64,000 nucleotides of DNA from Membranipora membranacea (taxonomy: Eukaryota; Bryozoa; Gymnolaemata; Cheilostomatida; Membraniporidae): contig OU612066.1 in assembly GCA_914767715.1 (NCBI GenBank), positions 15,009,001-15,073,000 of the forward strand. The letters are read 5' to 3'. Every line of letters begins with the position of its first letter. The stretch's first letter is position 1. The position numbers and the translations under genes were made by a program. Shown here piece by piece: positions 1 to 13,800 of the stretch. The notes under the pieces are model-generated. The model was not told the origin of the DNA, searched no databases, and saw only the letters and a list, made by a program, of their open reading frames with translations.

Positions 1-1034
1 AATGGTGACGTGGTGCCTGTTCAACTTCTATCACGGGTAACAAAGACGAAATACATAAACAAAAACGCAAAGAAAAATACTCAAAACTAGGTTAAAATTA
101 GGCAAGATGATGCTATTATTTTTTTCGTATTGCCTCTATTTTATCACACCATGTTAATTTGCTCTGAGAAAACAAGGCTGTCACTTAATTATTGGGCGGC
201 CCATACTATGATATATATAGGCAATTCCACTCAAATTCAAGCAAAAATCTTCTATAAGCAATGCGGCTGTACCAATATTCAGCATGCGAAGAGAGTTTAC
301 ACTATAACCTTACATTTCTTACAGCCATCTATAATGGAAAACTAACACTAACTAAACTTGGAGTTATAGAAATTTGGAAAAATTTCACAAGAAAATTCTT
401 CAAAAAAGATAAATGAATTTATTTATTTTTGTGTTATTTATTCGGAAAGGCCGCAAAGCATGCCGCAAGTGCCACAAAAAATTCAATATATTATTAGCAA
501 TTTGAATCTGTTTTAAAGTTTGCCATTGCTGAGAACAGTATGAGAGTAAAATATAATCGCCTCCAAATTTTGAAATCCACTCAATTAGGTTGATGAAAAG
601 CCTTCCTGGTTGTCATTTGATCAAAGCGCTTCATATTATAAGTTGTGCAAGATAGGATCATTAAAAGTTGAGTGCTTCGATTACTGTGTACACACACAGA
701 GTTGTATTTTCAGAAACACAGTTATTCACTGTAATGCCACACACCCGCCCTCACGACAGCTGGAGTAGCGCACTTCCACTAATAAATCTAAAAGATATAT
801 GCAGATTAACATAGGCCCCCCTTATTTGAGTTGTGTCTTCTACAAGCACAATCAATTGAGCATTTTCTACAGCAAATGGTCTTTCATTTAAAAAAATAGA
901 AGTATGGCCAGTTCTTAGTGCCTAGGCATTAGTCGTTGTTCTCATGTTGATACTTTGTTGTGCCTTCAATAAAACACAGCCTGAAGAGTTTTAACGAAAA
1001 CAGCTGCCTAGGTTATTGAGTTTATTATTGTGGC

Positions 1035-1108
1035 CCCTATGTTTAGCTTGGGTAGGCTGTCGGGGGTGGGGGGACCCACACCAACCCCCAACAGCCTGCC
1101 CTATGTTT
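1035..1108. repeat. G/C-rich hairpin flanked by a 10-bp direct repeat
   Basis: An inverted repeat with GGCTGT/ACAGCC ends and a G-run facing a C-run forms a hairpin of roughly 50 bp. It is bracketed by the direct repeat CCCTATGTTT (1035-1044 and 1099-1108), which looks like a target-site duplication. The structure resembles a very small nonautonomous insertion. Confidence 0.5.
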
Positions 1109-1474
1109 GTGAGAACAATCATCTACCATCCTGCATTTTTTTGTCTTTATAGAATGAACGTAGTGTAGTTTTATTTTTGTTGTACCAATTATTTTAACCA
1201 TGTTCTCTTTTCAAGTTTTATCTACAGATGTATGAGGTTTATTTTTATATGTATTTTGTTCGTCTTTGAACACCAAATAAAAAACGTAAAATCGGATCTA
1301 TCTGTATGTTCACTTGCCCTGGAAATAATCTAGATACCCATCAGGTCTGTTATTGTGTTTCCACATGGATTATTAGTGTTGAGATATCTATCTTATATAA
1401 AAGCATGCCAAAATTAATGTAAGAAATAATGCAAAACAATGTGTCAGTCCTAATATGTTGTGCGACAGACTTCA

Positions 1475-1556
1475 GGGTAACCATTAGGTTTAGGCAGGGA
1501 GGATGGTTTAGGCAGGGAGGGTGAGATCATCCCACCCTCCCTTGTTTAGGGTAACT
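1475..1556. repeat. Hairpin flanked by GGGTAAC direct repeats
   Basis: An imperfect inverted repeat (GGGAGGGTG against CACCCTCCC) with an internal GTTTAGGCAGGGAGG duplication. It is bounded on both sides by AGGGTAAC-like direct repeats. It is a second small insertion-like hairpin upstream of NUP210; its family is not recognised. Confidence 0.35.
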
Positions 1557-1719
1557 ATAGGATTTAATTGAATATTTAGCCAGGAGTTGTTCCCTATTGA
1601 CATTAATTCAATTCTGATGAGAATCCCTTATAGAAAACTTATACTCTCAATTAAGTAGATTACATTAGTCATTAACCATAACCTGTATTTTTTTCATGGG
1701 TATAATTAATGTCAAGGCC

Positions 1720-1889
1720 ATGGCGGAAAAAGAAAAAATGTGGACTGCTCTTCTATTCATTTGGTTTTCTTGGCTTTCTCACTGCTTAGGGGCTAAGTTG
1801 AGTGAACCAAAGATCTTATTGCCTTACTACAGCTTATCTCCAACAAGTTATAAAATTGAAATTTATGAAGCAAGGGGCTGCTTCACCTG
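1720..1889 (+). other. NUP210: NUP210 exon 1: signal peptide and N-terminal strand
   Basis: Encodes a short charged N-region, a hydrophobic core (WTALLFIWFSWLSHCLG) and then the first luminal strand, KLSEPKILLPYY, which resembles the KLNxPKVLLPF start of mature vertebrate gp210. Cleavage near CLG-AK is inferred. The exon ends in phase 2 inside the W codon of GCFTW. Confidence 0.8.
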
Positions 1890-4800
1890 GTGAGTACTAA
1901 CTATCTACATTTTCATCCAGTTTTATTTCATTTTAATGTAATGTAATTGTATATATTGATTTGAACATATTTAAACTTTTTGTATTGATTTTATATCAAT
2001 CTGCAATCTCCAATCATTCTTGCAATACTGAACATGCCATTTTAGACTTGAACCTCAAATGCATATCACCAACACAATCACAAGGATAACTGCATGAGCA
2101 GTTTAGTTTGGGGGTGCATGATGTACTGCTGTGCAAAAACACTCACTTGTGATGCATCTACTACCTACTGCTATGAATAAATGTATCTATGTATGTGTGT
2201 GTATGCGGTTGTAGACAGTTGTATGTTTAGACATGACCAAGCTGTCAATGTTTGGAGTATTGCTTGTCTATATATCAAGGAACTCATTCGAAGATAGTGT
2301 TGTATTGTTGTTATGTTGTTGCTGTAAAAATTAGACTGACCTTTGATGGGCCAATTGTGTGGCCATTGCTTGTACACTTGTTGATGATTCAAAGTTCATG
2401 TTTCTTCCCCCATCAGGAGATCATCTAGACCAGATGTTGTATCGGTAACGGTAGATGGAGATGATGCATGCACACATTTTGTCACTGTCACAGCATTGTG
2501 GAGGAATCCAGAAAGAGAAACTGCCTTCCTTCTCGCCGAAAACAAAGATACGGGCGAGGTGCATCGATGTGATGTTATTGTTGATGCAATAAAGGAAATC
2601 GGTATCGAGACAACGACTAGAAAGCTTTATTTGGAAGATTCTCCAGAGAAATTTCAGATATGGGCAAGAGATAGTGAAGGTGAATCTGTGCTGACTTTAT
2701 CTCAATGAGAGCAATATTTGCTATGCTGTAATCAGCATCTGCTCGCTTTACCATCAGCAATCATTCTCTCTCCACCAGAATACTTTTTTAACATATGAAC
2801 GAAACCAATGCTTAATGGTGTTGAACTGTGGTTATTTTGACAACAGTCACTCAATAGTTGATCATGATCGGCTTATTATGCCATCAACACTTTATCTGTA
2901 TCCTGCTTTTTTCTGTGTAGGAAAAAACCCCTGCTTATAATTGTTGCTTATCAATGAATTTCTGTGTTCATCATGTGGTATCTGCAGGATAGACTTGTCA
3001 CTCATTCTCATATTTACAGGTAATACATTCAGTACATTGGACGCTACAGCCTTTGAATGGAGTCTAGTGTCCGACTCTGAAGACAATAAAGACAAATTTG
3101 TTGATCCCCATGATATCCTCAAGTAAGTCGAAATGATTTTTGTAATATCAGGGCAGATGTTTGATGACCAGTCACTAGGAGTGTTTTTTTTTCTGATCTC
3201 TTATAAGGTAGATTGATAACTACCAAATTTTCTTGAGTGGTTGATGATTGAAAAACTCTCTCAATCAATGGTGTTGTTTCGAGATGGAAGGACTAAATCT
3301 TTTTTATAGCTTTAACATTGAGTGAAACTGAGCGGTAAAATGTATCAATGATGTTCATTCTTATTCATCTTATTATTGATACTAGAATTATTAAGTTTGC
3401 GGACTCTACTTATGACACCCCGGCACATATTGAGCGTATGGAGGCTCAAGGTCAGACAGGTGACACAATCCTAGTCGAAGGTGCAAAAACAGGATCAGCC
3501 AAAGTCCGAGTCCAACCTAGAGATGCTGTCTACAAGGTTTGTAAAATTGTAATCTGTATAACAAGTCTTGATTTACTGGGTGGGTATAGCTGATCGCATA
3601 CCTCTGATCCATTATGCTCTTGTTTATCCTCTGTAATAGTTTGATCCAATACCACAGACAACGGTAAAAGAACATTTAGTGCAAAGAACAAACCAAACAA
3701 TCATCAAAAATCAGCGTCTGATATACGTGACAGAAAATACACTTGAATAGGCTTGTACAGGTCAATCGGAAAAGTAAAATGCACATGGGTAATCCTGTAC
3801 GAGTGAAAAAGAAAGTGATGTCTTGCATCTACTGATTCACACCTTTCACACGGTGATGGTTCTGCAAGCGCTCATACTCATCTCTGCTGTCAGCATTTTC
3901 TAGCTTGAGCAGCCATCACCTCAAGTTATTCATGGTTGCTCATTCTGATTCATGTAATATTTTGTAGGATCTGAAACCAGACATGGTGAGGCTGATAGTG
4001 ATTGCCAATGTGATGTTATCTCCCCCTGATGCTTATATACTTCTCTTCACATCATTGAAGTACAGAGCTGATGTTATCAGACACGGCGTCATGCAGGGTA
4101 TGTCAGCAGATACAAATTTCTTGAATCATTTTCAAACATGATGATGACAAATATGGTAACATATTAAAATGATTCTATAACGGATGATCCAATCGATCGT
4201 ATGGCTCTTTTCAATATTCATATCATATAATTGTTTCTTGTTCACAAAGGCGCATACTCAAAATCTATGGCCAAATACATCTGAATGTGAACATAATTTA
4301 GGCTGTGAGTTTTATACATTTTGAGTCAGTCCTGATATGTACCCAGAGAAGCGATAGCTGTAACCATATAGACCTGATAATAATGATGGCTGTAACACTT
4401 ATGAGTTGTTTATTTACAGAGATTCCTCTGCCCAGCACACAGTACCACCTGGAAGTAAAGGACACTAAGACCTGTTCCCTTGAGCCTGCTAAGTCAATGG
4501 TGTACGGAGAAGCTCTCGGTAACACTGAGATAACACTCAGGGATAAAAGTGAGTATAGTCTAATATTCTGCTGGTTTTGTACTCAGTTATAGCGAAGTTT
4601 CTGCATATAAATGAATTATCACAAGGACTTGTTTCAAACTAAATTTCAGAAAGTTTGACTGCCTTTTAGCGAGATTGTGTTTGATACTTTGTGATTCATT
4701 CAATAAGAATAAGATTGACAGATTCTTAAAAGGAAATACTGTTGACTGTGTTTTGGTAGCAATCTTTCTCATAGTCAACCATTATTCCATGCTTACTTTT

Positions 4801-7800
4801 TACCACTTGAACATAAGTGTCCATACTGACAGGACTATTATGGGATTTTAATTGTTTATTTAGATATGCCTGCTAAACTTCTGGATGCTTTCCTTCAACC
4901 TTCAGCCAGGATTCACGTTGTGCTGCCAGCTATGATAGGTGAGTTTGTGAGACTACGTTCGTGAAAAAGGTATGACTCTGGTCAGTGTGATAAGACCAAC
5001 AATTTTTTATTGAGCTCATGTGGAAAGAAATGAGTGTGTGCAAATGCTACCTAGCCATATATACCCCTACACTTTCAAGACTGTGCGAAAAGGCGGACCT
5101 TTTTTCCTGTGAATACTTCACTTATCTATGGCACATGGTAAACCTAACTGTTGGCACGTTGGCACTATTAATGATATCTGGTTAGCAATATGATTCCCAT
5201 TTTGACAGGTTTTACTGTGTCACCTGGTAACAAGTGGTTCTTAGAGTCAGGAAGAACTTATGAGATCGGTGTGGAGGTGTTTGACAGAGATAGACGCAGA
5301 ATTCACCTCTCTGATGTAAGCTATATCTTTTGTTTTTCGGTTTTTTCATGACCATTTATCTATTATGAACTCTTAGTTTATATAAAAATAGCACGGCCCA
5401 ATGCTCTACCTGAAAAATGAGAGTTGTAGATGGCTAATTAGTACCACAGTAGAATTGCCAACATTATCAGTGCAGCTGAAGCTACATCTTCCTGTAATAA
5501 TGTTACTCTACTGTGAACCTTTTTCCCATTTGATTTGTCCTCTTTTATTAGAATATCAGATTGAAGACAGAATTTGTGAGTAAATATTTTGACGTCATCT
5601 CATCAAGTGTTAACGGCTCCTATCACGTGGTGAAGGCTAAAGATCCCGGACATACCAATATCAACTCTCTACTCCGCGCTGTCATCAAAAGGGTAAGTGT
5701 TACTCCCAATAGGTGTTACATTAAGATTAAATTAATTTTCTCACCTTGCAAATGTATCAATTGTGTAAAATTATATGCTTGATTTGCTGCTATATGCCTT
5801 GAAAATGGGCATGTGTAATGGCCATATGAGGTGGGGATTTCAGGATATCAGGAGATCACTGGAGATTCTAAAATGAAACTTTTTGAATGTATTTGTTTTG
5901 AGTTGTCTACACATGGTTGGTAGGCGTAAAACTCCTGCATTATAGTTATTAATATAATTCTACCACACAAGTGTTGTCAGTGGTAACCATAGACTTAATA
6001 TACTAGTACATTAAGTCTATGGTGGTAACCATAGACATATAATAACTTATGTGTATGATGGTTTATGCAAAGTGAACCAAAACCTAAATTTGTAAATGAC
6101 AATAGGATGCCAAGTGATTTTGATATGATCTTATCCTCATCTTATATCTAGTGCGATAAATTTTATAGGATGGATCAGAGTATAAGATCACACCACAGGT
6201 AACAGGTACACAGAGAGTAGATATATATGATCCTATCACTGTTACACCTAAGATTGTAGCTGTACCATGGATGGATGAACATGAGATCACATATACCGCG
6301 CATCTCAAGGTTTGTTTTTTGACTGTGTTGATGAGAAATTTGAAGTTGCCTTCTTCGGTTTTGGCTTCTTTTGCTGATCCCTGCCATCCTTAATGTTTTT
6401 TGGGGTTAGTTAGCCAATTTGTTGGCTCTGATTGGTTATGTTGGCTAGGGGTAAGTAGCCTAGTGATGATAAATAAAGAATGAAAGACTCCTTATCGAAA
6501 CATCTGTATATTTCTGATGATGCTGTAGTATGATGCTTGATGCCTTTGAATATTGCCCTTGTCCATATGACTATGCAAGATACCAATCTTGCCACAAACC
6601 CCATGGTCGATTTCAAATCAAAACTCACACTGCCCTGTTTTTGGCGGTTATTATTGGTTCAAACACTTGTTCTGACCCATCACATTTCAGGCTAAAGGCG
6701 GTAGTGGGGATTATATGTGGAGTTCCAATGATACAAACATCGCTGCAGTAGGATTAAACGGAGGATCAAACTCCCAGTCTCAAGTTACGACTAAGAATGT
6801 GATCGGGACGAGTCTCATCACAGCATCAGATGTGAAGAATAATGTACACTTTGATACAGCACAGGTGAGTGAGATTCAAATTAGCAGCAGAAGATCAAGA
6901 TGCTCCTCCCTATCGCTTGCTAAAATATTTAGGTTTCTTTTTCTTACCTATTTTCTGTCAATAATGACTGGTATGTGCTCTGAAGCTCCGAGAACATACA
7001 CACTACTATGTTTGTAGGTATGTCAGTAAATCATGTGTTGCATGATGTAGCAAGTGTTTTCCAAGTACACTTTTTTAGATTCATCAAAACTGATTGAGAG
7101 GCTTAATTATTCAGTTTTGTCCTATCTCCAGTGAAGGAAAAGAAAAAAGTCACAAGGCCGTCTGAAGATCATGAGACTCCTATAGACAACAACACTCCCC
7201 TTTTGCTATTATTATAGTGGGTTTCCCAAATTTAAAAGGTGGTTATCCTGTATTTTAGGTCTATGTTACGCCTCCTGAGGCGCTGCAGTTCAACCCAGAA
7301 TATGTTGAAGTGGAAGTTGGATCTGAACTGACTCTACCACTTACCCTGCAAGGAGAATTCAATGGCAGTAAGTACTCATCTCATCAATTGTTTTCCTGTT
7401 TGTGCAATGTTTCTAAGGAACTATGTGCTCTTGTAATGACACTATGGTGGTTTCTTCTGCTTTTCCAGGCTGTAATGGTCCAACACCTCTATTTATTTCC
7501 CCAATGCTTTACATGCAAACTATGTTGACTTGTCACCTCAATAGGCCTGCTTCAGGTTGTTTCAATTCTTTAACCAGACCACTCATAATGATGGTATGCT
7601 TCTTCTCTTCTATATTGGTGACTACGGGTTGAAAATTCGCTGTCAGAATTTTTCAGTGGCCCCATATGTAAGACCATTGCATTTTTCACAAATTTCTGGT
7701 CTAATTTTCATTAGCCAAACCGTATTCATTGATCTTCCTAAAATGATTTTGCAAAAAGAATTTTCAAAATTTAATTCAATAAATTTCCATTGCAAATACA

Positions 7801-10800
7801 CCTGAAAATAATAACAGGGTTCAATATCACTGATTGCAGTGCTTTTGAATTGGCTACACCCTCATTTGTCATCAGCATACTAATCATTTTAATTTGGAGG
7901 ATGGGTGCAACAAGTTGACCTTGACCTTATTTCAGGTGTATTACCAATGCACACTGATTTCGAGATTACACTATTAGTATGTGTATCTCTGATCGATAGA
8001 GCTTCTGTCGCAAATATTGAGCACCTACATTTGGCTAAAAAAGAGGACAACTTTAATTTTATCAAACAGACATGATCGAAACAGATTTTCCTAGCTCTGC
8101 ATTATTAGTTCTCTCTTCTGAGCTTAGGCTAGCAATACACAGTTTCGATGTCACTTTTCTTGTCAAAAACATGTGTTAAATGCTCTTCTAAAACAGTTAG
8201 AAGGTGATATCAGATTTTCTGAATATAAATTAGAATATTTTAACAAAGAATGAGAAAATGATAAGTGTATATCCAAAAGTTTGGGTAATCATCCATACGT
8301 CTCCTAAATACTGAATTTCAGCTGCACTCAAGCTAAGTGAATTAATTCACTCTCTATCGATCAGAGATATACATGCAATAGTATATCACGTGATCAGTGT
8401 GTTACCAATGGGTAGTTTAGCTATGAAACAATGGCTACTATTGATCTTGAGAACAAGCCAAGAAAGCCTGATGTTGCAAAGGTTGTTAATGATAAAGTCT
8501 TGTTATATAAATTTATTGCTACAACTGATTATTTTTAATGCTGATAAATTATTGTTCAATTTTTCTTTTTGCAGAGAAGGTGACATTCACAGATTGTACA
8601 CAGTTACCTCTCACTGTCGGTACAGAGAATGATGTGTTTGTATATAACGCTGACTCAGGCTTTACGCTGCCTGATGACGGTCTGTCATGTACCAGTATCA
8701 GAGTACAGGCTAAACGTGCGGGTCATACAGTAGTGAAGGCTAGCTACTCTCATGGCAAAGTCAACCTGAAGGCCTCTGTCACCATCGCAGCCTTTAATCC
8801 CCTTGTAGTAAGTCTAGATGTTATATTGGAATATTTCCACTACTATATTGTTAGTGGAGAGTGTTTTTGATGAAGCATCCTTGTAGTAATGGTAGTATTT
8901 GAGGCCAGCTTGGAAGAAAACATGCTTTGTGAGGTGTGCTTAAGTGCGCAGAATTGTATGTGTTGTACTGAATAATCAGGTATGACTTTACAGTCAATCA
9001 TGCGCATGGAGCAAGCTAATGCGTTCATTGCCGTTGTGTATTCTAAAATGGATACATATGCTGCTTCCTGTTTCACCCCATCATGAGTATAACTGAGCTT
9101 GTATATCCTGTTTTAGCCTGCGGACCCAACAGAGAGCACCGTCCTAGCTCCTGGTTCATCCAGAGATCTTGTGTTTAAAGGAGGGCCACAACCCTGGGTA
9201 CTTGACCCATCACAGTACTTTGAACAAGGTAAGCCTATCATATAGTCAAGTGTGTACCTATCCGTCAAAACTACACACAGAATCAGTTGAACTACTGTCC
9301 TAGCATCATCACTGTAATCGCCATATTGTATGCAGATATGTATAGATGTTGCTGTATTTGTTTTCTAATGTGTTACAATCTTCCAGGTTTGGTCGGGGAT
9401 AAGAAAACAGTAAGGATACACAAGTTGAAGGGATCAAGCAACGTCCATAAACTTCATGCGGAATGTCTCGGGCTCGGTGAACAGGAAGTGAAAATAACTG
9501 TAGGAAACAAAGTCACCGCTACCAACAAGCACCCAGCTCACAGGAGCGCCTCCGTTAAGTAAGTATAGCTTTCATGATTCAATAGAGGAGTCCCATGGAA
9601 ATATAAACCACGTTTTTCAAAACAACCTTGTCCTATAATAATTATTCTTTTCCGGCCATTCTTGAACATCGTGAGACATGTGGGTTTTGATTTACTAGGG
9701 CAATGTATACTTAATTTAGTAGTACTTGAACCTGGATACGTGATAATTTTAATAATTATAGAGTTTTCTGCAAAAAACCAGCAGCAGTATATCTGAAGCC
9801 TCAGGTACCACAGCCTGAGGGCTTACCGCCATGTCCTGTGACTGCCGAGTCGGACTCCCCTACCCCCGCCCACAACTACAAACCTCTAGAGATTAATGTG
9901 GTAGCTCTGGATGATCAGGGTAGAGAGTTTGATAATATAAGCTCACTACACTTTGACTGGCACCTTTCTGATAAAAGTCTGGGCGAGCTGAACGCTGAGG
10001 GTGATATAATGTTTAAGAGAAGTAAACAACAAGACGGAGCTTCTAAATATACATGTAAGTGTGCCCTTACTACTAACAGATTCTAACTTCTCAAGAGAAA
10101 TATTGTTACTATATCATGTGAGTTTAGCTGTCATCTAATATTAATGTCCTTTTGATGCCTCTATTTTGAATGCAGTTTTTTGTTCTATAGCTCAAATGCA
10201 GTAGGCATGTTGAAACTGTTGCCATTAGGTGTATCAGCAATATTGTTAATTTTACTTACTAATGTAGATATATTGATATATTTCTACAATTTCTTTCATG
10301 ATTTTCATACATACAATCAAGTTTATATGCAATGTAAAATATACAAAGCAGTATCATTTATTTTCGTTCATTAAGTAATTATATTGTTCTGACTACATTG
10401 CAGGGTACCAGACTCTGACACCTAGTAGAGTAGTTGGGCCGATGACCGTCTCCCTCACATTAGACAAGAAGCTGAGTAGAGAAGTCACACTACACCTGGT
10501 GAATGATGCTGCTCTGAAACCCGCCGAGGTGACACTATTCAATCACCCTGATAGCGATGTCACTCTCAATATTACTGGAGGTAGGTCCATGGGTAGTTAT
10601 AGCACTGTAGCACTGTAGTACCTTGACAGCCATTGTTTGTAATATTACAGATTTGTATCGCGATACCGTTCTACAACATGATTACAAAGGTCTCTACATC
10701 CTTCTAGCCTCTACACCAGTACATTAATTGTTGTGTAGGGGGCCACTCGAGCAAGTGAACCTCATGCATTTCAAGCCCTTATACGCCAGTAGCAGCACTG

Positions 10801-13800
10801 CATTACCAACCAGTGGATTGATACTAACAGCGACCTGAACGATATTTAAGCACTTGAACTACAACTACTAATTTAAAGCTGTTTTGTTCATTAGAAGAAG
10901 TGTGAGAGTCTTCCAACTGTTGAAAGCAAAATATTTATCTATTTTATATTCACTAGGTTCTGGATATTTTGCGGAAAAGCATAGTCCAGAAAATCTAGCC
11001 AAGATCAAGTACAGTGACACATCAAGGCAGGTGGTGGTATCACCCCTCCTCGATGGTGATGTCCAAGTAGAGATTCAGGACCTCTGTCTACTATCTGAGG
11101 CTAGAGCAATATCCAATGTACATATTGCTGGAGCTCACAGTATACATTTACAAGTCAGAGACAAGGTAAGTTTGCTTAGGTTTTTGCTACACAACGTTGT
11201 CAAAGGGAAAAGTTACGGCATCAAATTTCATCACTGACTAATTTCTATCATTACTGTCATTTTCCCATTGATAGCTGGTAGGGCGTCAAGAGTCCGTTGC
11301 AACTGCTGGAATTCCCCCACACTTCCTTGCCTTGATTTTGGAGATATATCCCTTTTCTAAGATATTTGTTCCTTTCACATTCAGGCAATGTGAAAGACCA
11401 CTTTGAATACTACATATTTTACATTTGATTAGTCGTAATTAGTAGTCACTTATGACTCTTCAAAAACTCATCCACATTTTTAAATCAAACTCTCAATACC
11501 TCTTCATTAGTATGACCAGATTAGCGAATGTGTAAGTAATGACTGTGAAAGCTCCATAAACCTGGCTGTCTGCTTGAAGATGATGTGACTTATTTCTTAA
11601 CTCATATGAGACTAACATCTTATTTATCTAATCTGCAAACATGGGAGAATATTTTGTGTGGCGCTGCTATTTCTCTTTTGAGCTTTTAAAAAAAAATGCT
11701 GACCGAGTAATCAAGCATCACAAGACATCATCTGCGGTAAAATTCTTTGACTAGCAATAGAGAAAACATGCAGAACTGCCTTTCAACCACAGCTGTAGGA
11801 ATACAAAAACTGGCCATGCCATAACTGTTATTTCATATGCAGAAATTTTTTTTATTTTGCCTCTTAAGACTTGAGTGACTTCAGCTACCACAGAAAGTTT
11901 TTCTTATTTTCACCCCTGGGAATCTAGTGGATTGACCGTGCAACTGTTTTCAAGATAAACAACGTTATATTGGGCAATATATTTACGCTGGCAAGTCACT
12001 GCCTTCTATCAACAAAGCTTTTAACATTGGCATCACTTTCAATGCTTACAGGTACAGCAAGGAGACTCTCTGACAGCCTTTGTGCAGGTGCTTGACAGAT
12101 CAGGTAAACCCCTGCCAGAGTCCCACTTTAAGCTGATGAATCTTAAGAGTAAACTGGACATCTCCTCGCGGAGTTATGTCACCGTGACCCCCTTACAGAA
12201 GCGAGATGAGCACACCGCTATGTATACTGTGAAGGGAGTGGAGCTAGGTACTGCTAGACTGGCCTTTACTGCGCTCGCACAGAGAGGGGCCATCATCACT
12301 AGTAATATAGAGAATGTTCAGGTAACTATGATGAAGGCTCAATAAAATTTGATGGTTAATTTGGAGTTGTCTGCTTAATTGGAGCAGTTCAAAGAGGGGA
12401 CAATTCATGAATGCTAGTTCTGTAATAGGTGATATCCAAAGTTTTTTGTGTGCTGCAGTCATCACTGCATGAATTAACTGTATTAACTATTAAAAAAATT
12501 GCTTTTATGACACCTCAAATGGCAAATTATAATACGTTGCCAACATTTTTTAAGTTTTGCATATATATCCTAATTACTTATTGAACTTATTGGTGCTGTT
12601 TTGTTGACCACAAGCAATCTGTTATCCAGATTTGAAATAACATTAACAAATAACTTTCCAGGTATTTCCACCACTGAGATTGGAGCCCAGGAATGTGACT
12701 ATACTGGTGGGAGCTGCTCTGCAGGTTCAGGCTGTGGGGGGACCCCGCCCTCAGTCTAGTATAGAGTACGTGCTACTTGATGTCGGTAACACACAGACCG
12801 TTGCCTCTGTGTCCAGTAGTGGGCTTGTTGAATCTTCTGCTATAGGTAAAACCTAATATTTATTTATTTACACCTATTGACATTAGTCTGCAAATTGGTT
12901 GGCACTGGCAGGCTATTGTGAAATGGTAATTTTGTAGAAGCCTTACTATCATGCTACCAGATCTATTTTGATGTCTATTGTACTCCTGACATACTTTCAT
13001 CTTTATTCCTGATCGATCATTTATGAAATATTATTAATGAGAACTGCCGGCTGAACTGAACCCCTCTAGTCCAAGTTTGATCCATTTTGCCTACATTCAG
13101 AATTGCATCCCCGCGGCTTATCAGCGGAAGGGATGCAAAGCCAAATGCCAGCACTCAAACTTTATCTACAAGAGCACTCTGACAATATGATGACGCATTG
13201 ATTGACACAGATATTGATTTGTTCATTTAGGTAGTGTACGAATCAGAGCACAGGCAGTAGGTACTGATGATGAGACTGGTGAAAGGATTATCTACAGTCA
13301 TGACGAGGGAGAGGTGAGGCCTTTATGTAATAACACGTCTGAACGGAGTGATGTATATGTAGAAACTTTCTGATCATTATTATGAAACAGCAGAAATATA
13401 TCACCGTTGGTGCCTTTTTTGACCAAAATAAGCTGTCTGGCCACCTCCTGGTAATATCTTATGCCACCATCAATTCAATGAACGTTTTCATTTGGTAAAA
13501 AAAAAAACAATACAATATTTTTCTGGGAAATTCAACACAACCAAGATTTTCTCTACATAATTTTACTTTTAGATTCATGTAGTGCGCCTGACTGGCATAC
13601 GGATATACGCCCCGCTATCTCGACTGATGACAGATACAGTTATGCCTGTGTATGCTATGGGTATGAACGATCACCAGACACCATTCAGCCTCGCCAATAT
13701 CTTCCCACCTTTAACCTTCAAATGGTCGATTAGTAACAGGTAAGTTTTTTTCTGGTTACTATTGAAGAAAGTGAAATGTTAATTTCAAAATTTGATATCG

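Larger units (their letters stand above)
1..1695. other. 5' flank of NUP210, no gene seen
   Basis: No convincing coding region is visible; the short open frames here have no recognisable motifs and no supporting splice pattern. The stretch holds two short hairpins (1035-1108 and 1475-1556, listed separately) and several AATAAA-like motifs. The NUP210 promoter should lie here, but no clear TATA box is seen close to the start codon, so the transcription start cannot be placed. Confidence 0.5.

Noticed and set aside
130..345. 71-codon frame near the window start
   Set aside because: No motif, no start context or splice pattern, in AT-rich sequence.
690..1040. Possible solo LTR (AATAAA, TG-rich start)
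   Set aside because: No matching second repeat, target duplication, primer-binding site or polypurine tract could be identified.
6084..6387. Minus-strand open frames opposite NUP210 exon 10
   Set aside because: Shadows of the plus-strand exon; no splice logic or domain.
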